This document shows, one piece after another, positions 14,898-21,958 of a stretch of 22,496 nt of DNA. A program made the position numbers and the translations under genes. Each line of letters starts with the position of its first letter. The stretch's first letter is position 1. Under the pieces are notes generated by a model. It did not search any database. It was not told the origin of the DNA and worked only from the letters and a program-made list of their open reading frames with translations. The stretch comes from a virus: IMG/VR virus record IMGVR_UViG_3300001450_000355, positions 1 through 22,496 of that record; one strand, 5' to 3'.

Positions 14898-15022
14898 TTT
14901 TAAAAGGCCTTTTTTTAACTATATATTAGCGATGGACGTCGTGTGTGCACTTTCGAGCTGTATACGGGACGTCCGTCTTTAGCTTGTTTTGAAAAACAAA
15001 TAACTTTTGGAGGGTTTTATAA
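14898..15022 (+). promoter_or_regulatory. Leader region with late-promoter element and long hairpin
   Basis: This 125-nt gap holds a possible weak attenuator (AAAAGGCCTTTTTTT, 14902-14916). Next comes ACTATATATTAG (14918-14929), a one-base variant of the late-promoter element at 16721. A 10-bp inverted repeat follows (GATGGACGTC at 14931-14940 with GACGTCCGTC at 14968-14977, one G-T pair). Its loop can pair further through GTGTGT (14941-14946) and GTATAC (14960-14965). A weak TTGTTT/AAACAA pair lies at about 14984-14999. A very strong ribosome site, TTTTGGAGGGTTTT, precedes the ATG at 15023. The hairpin would sit at the start of the mRNA and may stabilise it. Confidence 0.5.
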
Positions 15023-16642
15023 ATGGCTTATAAATTTCAATTAGGAGACGCAATACTCAGTGGTTCTTTAACCGCTAAGCAAGGTAGTCTCTATTCTTCG
15101 GGTTCTCTCACGGATATCGCTTTGCGCGATAACGCCGGCGTTCGTCGCTTTGATGTCGACTACAACGGTGGTCAAGTTCGTTTGCGTCTCGCGAACTCAG
15201 CTGGCGCTGTTAAGGCGTCGATTGCCGAGACCGGCACCATCTCTGGTTCAGGGGACCTGAACGCTCTTGGCGCTCTTGTCGTCGGTTCGCAACTGTATGG
15301 TATTAATGCCAACGGTGCAATCACTGGTTCTAGTGGTAATTTCGGTGATGGTAACCTTACCAACGTTGGCGACATTGCTCTTGATAGCATTTCTGCTGAT
15401 GGTGCTAGCTTCTCGTTCGGTTCTAACTGGACTGCTGCTAGCCGCACATGTGCCGATCTCGGTATTGTGACAACTGCTGATATTAACGGTGGTACTATCG
15501 ATGGCACTGCTATCGGTGCTACAACCCCTGCTGTGGTTTCCGGTAGTGCTTTCTCAGGATCTGGTGTTATGCAGATTGGGGGTGCGATGACCACCGGTGG
15601 TACAGTTAAGCTCGACGGTGTTGCTGATACGGCTCTTGCTGTTGCTGCTGATAGTTTCTACTACCTTGACGCGACCGATGGTCTTGTGAAGAGAGACACG
15701 ATGGCTGATTATGCTGCTGCATTGGTTAACTCGGAGCCCGGCTTCGCGTCTACCGGTGGTAAGATTCAGTTCGATCCGAGCAGTCTCGCTGCTGCTTCAA
15801 TCGCTTCTGGCGACTCGATGATCCTTGTCGATGCAAATGATAGCGACATTCCTAAGAAAGAGACTATCGATGATATCGCTACTCTTTTCGCTGGTAACGG
15901 CCTTACCGCTGCCTCTGCAGTTCTTGCAGTGCAGGTTTCTGGTGCAATTCATGTTGCTTCGGATAAGGTCTCGCTTTCGGGCTCTGTGGCTGGTAACGGT
16001 CTCGGCTTCTCCGGTGGTGTTGATAGCATCTTGGATCTTTTTGTTAGTGTTGATAACTCGTCCATCGAGATTAGCTCTGATTCGCTTCGCGTGAAAGCTG
16101 CTGGTGTCACTGATGCCATGCTTAACGATGATGTTGCTACTGGTCTTGCTGGTGTCGGCCTCTCTGCCGCTTCTGGTGTCATGGCTCTTGACCTCAACGA
16201 ACTGGGCGCAGCCGCTGTTAATGTTGCTGCTGATAGCATCGCTATTGTAGATGCTGACGACAGTAACGCTTCTAAGAAAGAAAGCATCGCTGACCTTGTG
16301 TCGGCCATGGCTGGTGCCGGTCTTACCGCCACCAACGGTGTTCTTTCTACAGATGCTGGCGGTACACCGACCGGTGTTGGTAACGCTGACGCTACGTTGA
16401 CCGAGGGTACCACTTATGGTACTACTACGTTGACAGCGGATCGTACTTGGTCGCTCCCGGCTTCTCCGGATGCGGGTGACATGGTTCGCGTTAAAGCACC
16501 GCCTAGTTTGGATGGCTTCAAGCTACTCGTTGCTAAGCAAGGTTCTCACACTATTGATGGCGTGAATGATATCATGCTCGAATCTGATTCGGCGTCGGTT
16601 ACGCTCATCTACGTTGCTGCTAACCTGTGGAAGATCGTCTAA
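15023..16642 (+). CDS. Abundant fibre-like structural protein (539 residues)
   Basis: A 539-residue, Ala/Gly/Ser/Asp-rich protein almost lacking Lys-rich or helical segments. INGGTIDGTAIGATTPA at about 154-170 is a motif typical of phage fibre proteins. Three copies of a module lie at about 208-235, 263-295 and 403-437, with the pattern A-D-S-x-x-x-(V/L)-D-A-x-D, then K-(K/R)-x-(T/S)-(I/M)-x-D and often GAGLTA-x-NGVL. The C-terminus (ADRTWSLPASPDAGDMVRVK, then HTIDGVNDIML and LWKIV) is a version of the cassette's C-terminal module. Codon use (GCT, GGT, GTT, CTT, CGT) matches the major capsid gene and differs from the neighbours, implying very high expression. It is probably a major virion surface protein. 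Confidence 0.75.
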   Translation: MAYKFQLGDAILSGSLTAKQGSLYSSGSLTDIALRDNAGVRRFDVDYNGGQVRLRLANSAGAVKASIAETGTISGSGDLNALGALVVGSQLYGINANGAITGSSGNFGDGNLTNVGDIALDSISADGASFSFGSNWTAASRTCADLGIVTTADINGGTIDGTAIGATTPAVVSGSAFSGSGVMQIGGAMTTGGTVKLDGVADTALAVAADSFYYLDATDGLVKRDTMADYAAALVNSEPGFASTGGKIQFDPSSLAAASIASGDSMILVDANDSDIPKKETIDDIATLFAGNGLTAASAVLAVQVSGAIHVASDKVSLSGSVAGNGLGFSGGVDSILDLFVSVDNSSIEISSDSLRVKAAGVTDAMLNDDVATGLAGVGLSAASGVMALDLNELGAAAVNVAADSIAIVDADDSNASKKESIADLVSAMAGAGLTATNGVLSTDAGGTPTGVGNADATLTEGTTYGTTTLTADRTWSLPASPDAGDMVRVKAPPSLDGFKLLVAKQGSHTIDGVNDIMLESDSASVTLIYVAANLWKIV

Positions 16643-16681
16643 TCTAAAGCTTTTGCTTCGGTTAAGATATTCTTAATTTTT

Positions 16682-16716
16682 GGATGCCCCTCCTTGTGGG
16701 GGGCATCCTCTTTTTT
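16682..16716 (+). terminator. Rho-independent terminator
   Basis: GGATGCCCC (16682-16690), a 9-nt loop, then GGGGCATCC (16700-16708) gives a 9-bp GC-rich stem. It is followed by TC and six T residues (16711-16716). It lies 40 nt after the 539-residue protein gene and would end that unit. Confidence 0.9.
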
Positions 16717-16720
16717 GGGG

Positions 16721-16730
16721 ACTATTTATT
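16721..16730 (+). promoter_or_regulatory. Putative late promoter element (ACTATTTATT)
   Basis: ACTATTTATTAG begins 5 nt after the terminator's T run and ends only a few bases before the Smr gene ATG at 16734. It is the closest match to the element at 14918 (one base differs). If transcription starts at the usual T4 late distance, the mRNA would begin at or within a base or two of the ATG. Confidence 0.5.
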
Positions 16731-16733
16731 AGT

Positions 16734-16943
16734 ATGGAAACATTAGATTTACATGGCGCCCGTCACGAAGAGGTAGAGCATAAGGTTCATAGGTTTATTT
16801 ACCAAGTGTCTTTGCCCTGTAAGATAGTCACCGGCCATTCACTGGCAATGAAAGGTATAGTGCGGAGTGTTCTGAAAGAATATGATTTAAAATCTCACTA
16901 CGAAAACTATGTAAATAATGGATGTTTGATCGTCACAGACTAA
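16734..16943 (+). CDS. Small Smr-domain protein
   Basis: A 69-residue protein beginning METLDLHGARHEEVEHKVHR. The Smr domain is recognised by L-D-L-H-G at the start, ITGHS at about 35-40 (VTGHSLAMKGIVRSVLKEY; the family usually has a TGxG-type loop), and the final YVNNGCLIVTD strand. Smr domains of MutS2 and stand-alone proteins have nicking endonuclease or RNase activity, with D-x-H and the TGxG loop as key elements. Here LDLHG is intact, but the loop reads TGHS. The length equals a bare Smr domain. There is no Shine-Dalgarno before the ATG, and an upstream in-frame extension to 16680 would run through the terminator, so it is rejected. Nucleic-acid processing during infection is plausible. 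Confidence 0.8.
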   Translation: METLDLHGARHEEVEHKVHRFIYQVSLPCKIVTGHSLAMKGIVRSVLKEYDLKSHYENYVNNGCLIVTD

Positions 16944-16966
16944 AATAATACAAGGAAATAATAAAT

Positions 16967-18112
16967 ATGGCTTATAATGTACTCAAGGGTATAGTTGAGG
17001 GTTCAGTTGACCAATATGGTGACCAAGAGATTGACGGCGTAAAGGTATTTAAAAACACGATCAGCGCTAGCGTCTTTTATGACACTGACGCACAAAGTCC
17101 GTGCGCGACATTTAAAGATGTTGCGATACACGAGGTCCAAGGAGCAGTAAAGAATTCAATCTTGACATTTCAAGGAGAAGGAAAAGCCAAAGCTGAACGC
17201 AATTTAAGTTTTGATGGCCGCCGCTTAACTACGAAAGAGGTATGTGCTACTAACTTCGTTGGCGGCGCCGCAGGCCTTTTCGACATACCAGCCAGCAATA
17301 TAAGCGGCACAATCTCTGCCGGCGCGATAAACGCTGGGCCCGGAATTAGAAATGTAAGAGGGGGTTTGCAGGTACACCCCGGTAAAGGTATAGAAGTGAA
17401 CTCTAACGGCACTACAATCGATTTTGGCGCCCATGGCGGCCTCTCCTTCAAGGGAAATAAACTTGTGGCATCTCCCCAAGCATGCTTGGACATTACACTC
17501 AAGGGCCAGAACCTTGGCGATGACGATTTATTGATGGTGCATGATGCATCACGCAACGAAGTACGCAAAACAACGTTAGCTAATTTGTACAACTCGTACC
17601 TTAATTCTAAGATGCCCCATCCAGAGGGTCCACTTCACAGCGTTCAGCTCCGCGGCCGAAAAGGGTTTGCAGCCACCGCCAATCTAACTTATGATGTGGA
17701 GGGAAACGTACTTGGTGTTTCGGGCGAGACCAAAACAAACCTTTTGACAACAACTGGTAACGCAACCTTTCAAAGTACAGTTAATAATAAAGCTGCAGTC
17801 CATAATAACATAACAACCATCACAGATAAGACATACGATGTGGGTGACACAGATTATACAGTCCTTTGCGATACCACTAAAAACGTTATTCGAGTAACCC
17901 TACCGCCGGCATGCAACCACATTGGGCGTGTGGTCGTTATCAAGAAGGTAAACAAAAACAAATATAAGCTAAATTCTAACTTGTTATTCATTGCGGTAAA
18001 AGAAGGAATGGTGGACTACGCCGAGGATATCACAGTTAAATATAATAATTCTTCAAGAGTGGTTCAATCTGACGGTGAAAACTGGTGGATTATTGGGAAA
18101 GCCGGAACATAA
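16967..18112 (+). CDS. Fibre-like structural protein (381 residues), mosaic of shared modules
   Basis: A 381-residue protein starting MAYNVLKGIV, like the protein at 14154. TISASVFYDT at 31-40 recurs in the protein at 13448. NLSFDGRRLTTKEVCATNFV at 79-98 aligns with the protein at 14154. A DDLLMVHDASRNEVRKTTLA module at 186-205 matches the three internal repeats of the 539-residue protein. GPLHSVQLRGRKG at 221-233 is a degenerate SLQF module. The common C-terminal module starts near 288 (TYDVGDTDYTVL, VIRVTLPPAC, RVVVIKK, SDGENWWIIG). Compared with its relatives it is richer in Lys and Asn and uses ordinary codons. AAGGAAATA lies upstream of the ATG. It is probably a minor fibre or decoration protein. 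Confidence 0.75.
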   Translation: MAYNVLKGIVEGSVDQYGDQEIDGVKVFKNTISASVFYDTDAQSPCATFKDVAIHEVQGAVKNSILTFQGEGKAKAERNLSFDGRRLTTKEVCATNFVGGAAGLFDIPASNISGTISAGAINAGPGIRNVRGGLQVHPGKGIEVNSNGTTIDFGAHGGLSFKGNKLVASPQACLDITLKGQNLGDDDLLMVHDASRNEVRKTTLANLYNSYLNSKMPHPEGPLHSVQLRGRKGFAATANLTYDVEGNVLGVSGETKTNLLTTTGNATFQSTVNNKAAVHNNITTITDKTYDVGDTDYTVLCDTTKNVIRVTLPPACNHIGRVVVIKKVNKNKYKLNSNLLFIAVKEGMVDYAEDITVKYNNSSRVVQSDGENWWIIGKAGT

Positions 18113-18137
18113 AATGGTTCTTTTCAGGCTCCGATAC

Positions 18138-18148
18138 ACTATTTAACT
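18138..18148 (+). promoter_or_regulatory. Putative late promoter element (ACTATTTAACT)
   Basis: ACTATTTAACT lies about 32 nt before the scaffold gene ATG, nearly the same distance as the element before 13027. The leader between them contains TTTTTTAGGAG, a good ribosome site. No terminator precedes it, so the unit upstream may also read through. Confidence 0.5.
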
Positions 18149-18176
18149 TTGCAAAACTGTTTTTTAGGAGAACTTC

Positions 18177-19430
18177 ATGTCAAATTTATTAAAAGAGGCA
18201 ATTGTAGACGCGTCTGCATTGCGCGAAGCAGCGTTGAAAAATGCTGAATCATCCGTAATCGATAAGTATTCGGCTGAGGTGCGCGCTACTCTTAACCAGC
18301 TACTGGAGCAAGACGACCTTATGGGTATGGATCTTGATGCCGTGGCTGACGCTGGTGCTACAGACCCAATGGGTGCAGACGCCGGCCCCGACCCGATAGC
18401 TGGTGCAGAAGAGCCGGCCATGGGTGCAGCCCCAGAGGCTGCTGATCCTGCTGCAGCCGCCAGTCCAGCCGATGAGTCCTTGGAAGAGGACTTGGAGGAC
18501 GTGCCTGTCGCCGCCACCGATAATATCGGCGATATGGACGGCCAGAATCTTAAAGACATTCCGGGCGAAGGCGATCCTGTCGAGGTCACTTTAGATCTTG
18601 GTACGCTTAAAGAGTCGGTCGCCGCGCTGCAGGCAGAGATTGAAGAAGATTTGACCTTTGACGAGTACACACTTATCGATATGCTTTCGGAAGAGGGAGC
18701 AACGTCCGCCCCCGAGGACAATCTGTTTGACACAGAAGAGTCCGGCGGCGATGACGACGATGACGATGACGAAGGTTCATCGAGTGCCGAAGCAGAAACA
18801 GCATCTGCATCGGGCATCGCAGCCACTGATGCCGCACAAAAAGGCATAGGCGAAGAAATTGAAATCTCCGATGACATGATTGATGAAATCGTTGAGAGAC
18901 TTACAGTAGATATGGGTGCTACCCTATCCGGTTGGGCAGGACGCTCATCCGAGAGTATCAAATATGAACTTGCGCGAGCACTTGCAGCTCGCCGTAGCAC
19001 CGATGTACAAGCTGATTTAGATATTATGAGGAAAGCCCAAGAGGAGCTAGTTTTCGAAAATAAACGGCTGAAGGGGCGACTTTCACAATACGAGCAAGTA
19101 ACAGGCGAGCTTAAGGAGACACTGCAAACAGTTAACCTTTCGAACGCCCGCTTGCTTTATACGAATCGGGTATTAAGAAGTACCTCCTTAAATGAGCGGC
19201 AAAAAACAAAAATTGCCGAGTCTATTTCAAAGGCCGATTCTGTCGCAGAAGCAAAGACAATTTATAATACGCTTCAAAGCACAATGGAGGAGGCGCCCAA
19301 ACGCGCCCCACAATCATTGAGCGAAGTTATTAGCCGTCCAACTTCTGTAATTCGTGCAACTCGTAAAGAGTCAGCACAACCCACCGACGTGTTCGCAAAA
19401 CGGATGCGTCGTTTAGCCGGGATTAAATAG
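18177..19430 (+). CDS. 22: Prohead core scaffold protein (T4 gp22-like)
   Basis: A 417-residue acidic scaffold (T4 gp22 is 269) expected to form the prohead core and be degraded by gp21. The N-terminus MSNLLKEAIVDASALREAAL is helical. Residues about 50-200 are very acidic and Ala/Pro/Gly rich, with a run of seven Asp near 191-197. The C-terminal half carries the family signal: KRLKGRLSQYEQVTGELKET, then SNARLLYTNRVLRSTSLNER and KADSVAEAKTIYNTLQS. It ends with VFAKRMRRLAGIK, a tail resembling that of the 686-residue protein. Its place directly before the capsid gene is as in T4. The long acidic insert is the main departure from T4. Confidence 0.9.
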   Translation: MSNLLKEAIVDASALREAALKNAESSVIDKYSAEVRATLNQLLEQDDLMGMDLDAVADAGATDPMGADAGPDPIAGAEEPAMGAAPEAADPAAAASPADESLEEDLEDVPVAATDNIGDMDGQNLKDIPGEGDPVEVTLDLGTLKESVAALQAEIEEDLTFDEYTLIDMLSEEGATSAPEDNLFDTEESGGDDDDDDDEGSSSAEAETASASGIAATDAAQKGIGEEIEISDDMIDEIVERLTVDMGATLSGWAGRSSESIKYELARALAARRSTDVQADLDIMRKAQEELVFENKRLKGRLSQYEQVTGELKETLQTVNLSNARLLYTNRVLRSTSLNERQKTKIAESISKADSVAEAKTIYNTLQSTMEEAPKRAPQSLSEVISRPTSVIRATRKESAQPTDVFAKRMRRLAGIK

Positions 19431-19445
19431 ATACATAAAAATATA

Positions 19446-19452
19446 GGAGGTA
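19446..19452 (+). promoter_or_regulatory. Very strong ribosome binding site of the capsid gene
   Basis: AGGAGGT, a near-complete complement of the 16S anti-Shine-Dalgarno sequence, lies 8 nt before the ATG at 19461 in an otherwise A/T-rich leader. It fits the expected very high capsid synthesis. No separate promoter element is clear in the 30-nt gap. Confidence 0.7.
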
Positions 19453-19460
19453 TTATTAAA

Positions 19461-21254
19461 ATGGCTAGTATTATAGAAAGATTGACCGAAGGTGTAGTCA
19501 ATCGTGATATGCGCGCTGAAGGCAGCGCATTGTTAAATAAGTGGGAGAAGACAGGTCTTTTGGAGGGTTTAGATTCAGATCGTAAGCGTTCTGGAATGGC
19601 CCGCATGCTTGAGAACCAAGCAAAAGAGCTTCTCCGTGAGTCGAGCAGCATGAGTGCTGGTGATGTTGAGGGCTTTGCAGCCGTCGCGTTCCCCATCGTT
19701 CGCCGCGTGTTCGCAGGTTTGATCGCAAACGATCTCGTTTCGGTCCAGCCGATGAGTCTCCCTTCCGGACTCATCTTCTTCCTTGATTTCGTGTTCTCAC
19801 CGAATCTTGGAGGTTCCAACAGTCAAACCAACCGCATGGGTAACATTGTCGAGAAATCGATTTATGGTACCAATCAGGTTGGTAGCCAGATTACTGGTGG
19901 TGTGAGCCTTGTGGGTGCAACCCTTAAGGAAGACCTTTCTGGTCCTCGCACTGTTGGTGCTCGCGGTTATGCTTATGCATCTCCGACTGGCTCTCAGACG
20001 TGTGCTACCACTGCGTTCAAGCTTGCAGATTCCTTCTCGCTCTCTGGTTCCACTGAGACCCAGCGTCGTAAGTTCCTGCAGTATGATCCTGACATTATGG
20101 CTCTTTCGTCTTCGGGCGAGGCTATTGGCGTTATGGTCGTAGTGATGAAGGGTAACGAAATCACTGGCTCTAATGGTACTAAGTTTGACCGCCAGAACTT
20201 GGGTGCTATTTCGGCCTCGTGGGCAGCTAGCACTAGCGTCGACAGCAGCGCACGACTGATTCGTCGTCTTACTACTCAAACTGGTTCTGGCGAAGCAGCA
20301 AACGTGCAATTCGTGGTCATCGACAATGGCGATGGCGGCGCGCAGCTCACCAGAGGCACTACATTGGTCAATGGCGCTGCAGTTCTGCAGTTCCCCATTA
20401 AGGATAACCTTACGACCAGCAATGCGCTTGGTTCTGTGGTTGGTACCACACTATGGGGACTTGAGGGCAACGAAGATATCCCCGAGATTGACATCAAAGT
20501 CGATTCCGTGGCTGTCACCGCGATGACCAAGAAGCTGAAGGCCAAGTGGACGCCAGAGTTGGGACAGGATCTTAATGCCTATCACAACCTTGACGCCGAG
20601 GTCGAGCTTACCAGCATTCTCTCTGAGCAAATTGCTCTTGAGATTGACCGTGAGATCCTTGCGGACCTCGTTAACGGTGCAACCGCTGGTACTTACTACT
20701 GGTCGCGTTCGCCGGGTCTGTTCTTGAACCGTGAGACGGGTGTCGAAATCGGCGCTAGTTCTGCGGCTCCGGACTTCACCGGTACCGTGTCAGAGTGGTA
20801 CGAGACTCTTTGTGAGACCATCAATGATGTGTCCGCTCAGATTCACCGTAAGACTCTGCGTGGTGGTGCTAACTTTGTCGTCTGCGGACCCGAGGTTGCA
20901 AACATCCTTGAGTTCACGGCTGGTTTCCGCGCAAGCGTTACCGCTGATGACGAGACTGGTTCCATTGGTGCAGTCAAGGTCGGCTCGCTGAGCAAGAAGT
21001 TCGATGTCATTGTTGACCCGTACTTCCTCCGCAATGTGGTTCTTATTGGCCGTCGCGGCTCCTCTTTCCTTGAAAGCGGATACGTGTACGCTCCGTACGT
21101 CCCACTGCAGACCACGCCCACTATCTTTGGGCCGGAAGACTTCGTGCCCCGTAAGGGAGTCATGACGCGTTATGCGAAGAAGATGGTGCGCCCCGACCTT
21201 TATGGTCTGGTCATTATCTCCGGTCTTCTCGGAATCGCCGGCGCCACTAGCTAA
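19461..21254 (+). CDS. 23: Major capsid protein (T4 gp23-like)
   Basis: A 597-residue HK97-fold capsid protein (T4 gp23 is 521). Family hallmarks: NKWEKTGLLEGLD near residues 26-38, ARMLENQAKELLRESSS at 47-63, and the highly conserved VEGFAAVAFPIVRRVFAGLI to ANDLVSVQPMSLPSGLIFFL region at about 69-108. The C-terminal part contains TPELGQDLNAYHNLDAEVEL and ends GLVIISGLLGIAGATS. gp21 cleaves T4 gp23 after an L/I-x-E site near residue 65; here LLRE at residues 57-60 is the obvious counterpart, which would remove a 60-residue propeptide. The gene is rich in GGT, GCT, CGT and CTT codons. It would form the hexamers of the head shell. Confidence 0.97.
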   Translation: MASIIERLTEGVVNRDMRAEGSALLNKWEKTGLLEGLDSDRKRSGMARMLENQAKELLRESSSMSAGDVEGFAAVAFPIVRRVFAGLIANDLVSVQPMSLPSGLIFFLDFVFSPNLGGSNSQTNRMGNIVEKSIYGTNQVGSQITGGVSLVGATLKEDLSGPRTVGARGYAYASPTGSQTCATTAFKLADSFSLSGSTETQRRKFLQYDPDIMALSSSGEAIGVMVVVMKGNEITGSNGTKFDRQNLGAISASWAASTSVDSSARLIRRLTTQTGSGEAANVQFVVIDNGDGGAQLTRGTTLVNGAAVLQFPIKDNLTTSNALGSVVGTTLWGLEGNEDIPEIDIKVDSVAVTAMTKKLKAKWTPELGQDLNAYHNLDAEVELTSILSEQIALEIDREILADLVNGATAGTYYWSRSPGLFLNRETGVEIGASSAAPDFTGTVSEWYETLCETINDVSAQIHRKTLRGGANFVVCGPEVANILEFTAGFRASVTADDETGSIGAVKVGSLSKKFDVIVDPYFLRNVVLIGRRGSSFLESGYVYAPYVPLQTTPTIFGPEDFVPRKGVMTRYAKKMVRPDLYGLVIISGLLGIAGATS

Positions 21255-21282
21255 ACACTAGTACAAACGTCAAAATAAATGT

Positions 21283-21320
21283 AAAGCCTCCGTTTTTTGA
21301 ACGGGGGCTTTCGTTTGTTT
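21283..21320 (+). terminator. Rho-independent terminator after the capsid gene
   Basis: AAAGCCTCCGTT (21283-21294) pairs with AACGGGGGCTTT (21300-21311), a 12-bp stem with one T-G pair and a TTTTG loop. The T-rich CGTTTGTTT follows. It lies 28 nt after the capsid stop and would separate capsid mRNA from the next unit. Confidence 0.88.
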
Positions 21321-21324
21321 GAAG

Positions 21325-21355
21325 CTACTTATAGGCGAAAGGAGAAATCCTTTCG
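21325..21355 (+). promoter_or_regulatory. Late promoter-like element with 5' GNRA hairpin
   Basis: CTACTTATA (21325-21333) is a variant of the CTATTTAT element. It is immediately followed by a perfect 8-bp hairpin: CGAAAGGA (21336-21343), a GAAA tetraloop (21344-21347), TCCTTTCG (21348-21355). Two flanking G-T pairs can extend the stem. If transcription starts just after the element, the hairpin would sit at the extreme 5' end of the mRNA, where such structures protect transcripts from decay. The actual ribosome site, AAGGAGAAA, is further down at about 21383. Confidence 0.55.
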
Positions 21356-21396
21356 TTAATTGACCTAATTAATATTCATATAAGGAGAAATATATT

Positions 21397-21879
21397 ATGG
21401 GAACCAAAAGAGTAGGTTGGGCACGAATTCGTAGCCTGATTAACGAAAACGCAAACCAACTTGGGCCGCGCTATGCGCATGTCCGCAGTGCACTCACCGC
21501 AAACACAACACTTACAGCAGCCGACTATGGCAAGGTAATCTTGCTCAATGGAGCTGCTGCAGCAAACTTTACAATAACGCTTCCAACTGATCCAACAGTT
21601 GGCGCAGAACTTACATTCTGTCTTGCTGTTAATAATAACGCCGCAGCACAGGTGGTGGTAGATAGCGGAACTGACAACAAAATCGAAGGTTTTGCCATTG
21701 CTCTCTTAGCTTCGTCAAACACTACTGCGTACCACTCGCACAAAATCTTAGGATTTGATGATGCAGCCAAAAGAGGTTCAATGTTTCATATAGTGTGCGT
21801 CGATGCAACCGTCGGCGCCCGTCGCTGGTTAATTCTTGATTCTAAGTGTGACATCGCATTCATTAATGCAATTGTCTAA
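21397..21879 (+). CDS. Probable capsid accessory or decoration protein
   Basis: A 160-residue protein directly after the capsid gene. It begins MGTKRVGWARIRSLINENAN, a short basic-amphipathic segment. A beta-rich domain follows with TLTAADYGKVILLN, ANFTITLPTDPTVGAELTF, QVVVDSGTDNKIEG and RRWLILDSK. The ITLP-x-x-x-x-G pattern is similar to the C-terminal module of the fibre-like cassette, although the ending differs. I recognise the GTKR-G-AR-x-LI start as recurring beside capsid genes in marine phages. Its own promoter, terminator and strong ribosome site suggest high expression, consistent with a head-surface protein. A function cannot be proven from sequence. Confidence 0.7.
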   Translation: MGTKRVGWARIRSLINENANQLGPRYAHVRSALTANTTLTAADYGKVILLNGAAAANFTITLPTDPTVGAELTFCLAVNNNAAAQVVVDSGTDNKIEGFAIALLASSNTTAYHSHKILGFDDAAKRGSMFHIVCVDATVGARRWLILDSKCDIAFINAIV

Positions 21880-21906
21880 ATCTTAAAATATATTTTTATA
21901 TTTTTA

Positions 21907-21945
21907 CCTCCCCCCTTTCCTTTTTGGATTGGGGGGTTTTCCTTT
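21907..21945 (+). terminator. Rho-independent terminator
   Basis: CCCCCC (21910-21915) pairs with GGGGGG (21931-21936). Inside, TCC (21918-21920) can pair with GGA (21926-21928) across a TT/TT internal loop. TTTTCCTTTT follows. It sits 30 nt after the accessory protein gene and just before the next late-promoter element. Confidence 0.85.
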
Positions 21946-21958
21946 TGTTGAGAACAGC

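Noticed and set aside
14902-14916. AAAAGGCCTTTTTTT as a terminator after the 247-residue gene
   Set aside because: The palindrome is only 4 GC bases with no room for a loop; once a loop is made only weak A-T pairs remain. It is at most a weak attenuator.
15172-16413. Long minus-strand open frames opposite the 539-residue gene (15172-15594 and 15949-16413)
   Set aside because: They come from the strong codon bias of the sense gene, which suppresses antisense stops. Their composition is not protein-like.
16680-16733. Longer N-terminus for the Smr protein beginning at an upstream TTG
   Set aside because: This segment is the terminator hairpin and promoter element, and the Smr domain begins immediately at the ATG at 16734.
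18164-19000. A 278-residue Ser-rich open frame on the minus strand opposite the scaffold gene
   Set aside because: It mirrors the GAC/GAT/GCC-rich acidic coding of gp22 on the other strand, has no plausible ribosome site, and its Ser-rich composition is an artefact of antisense reading.
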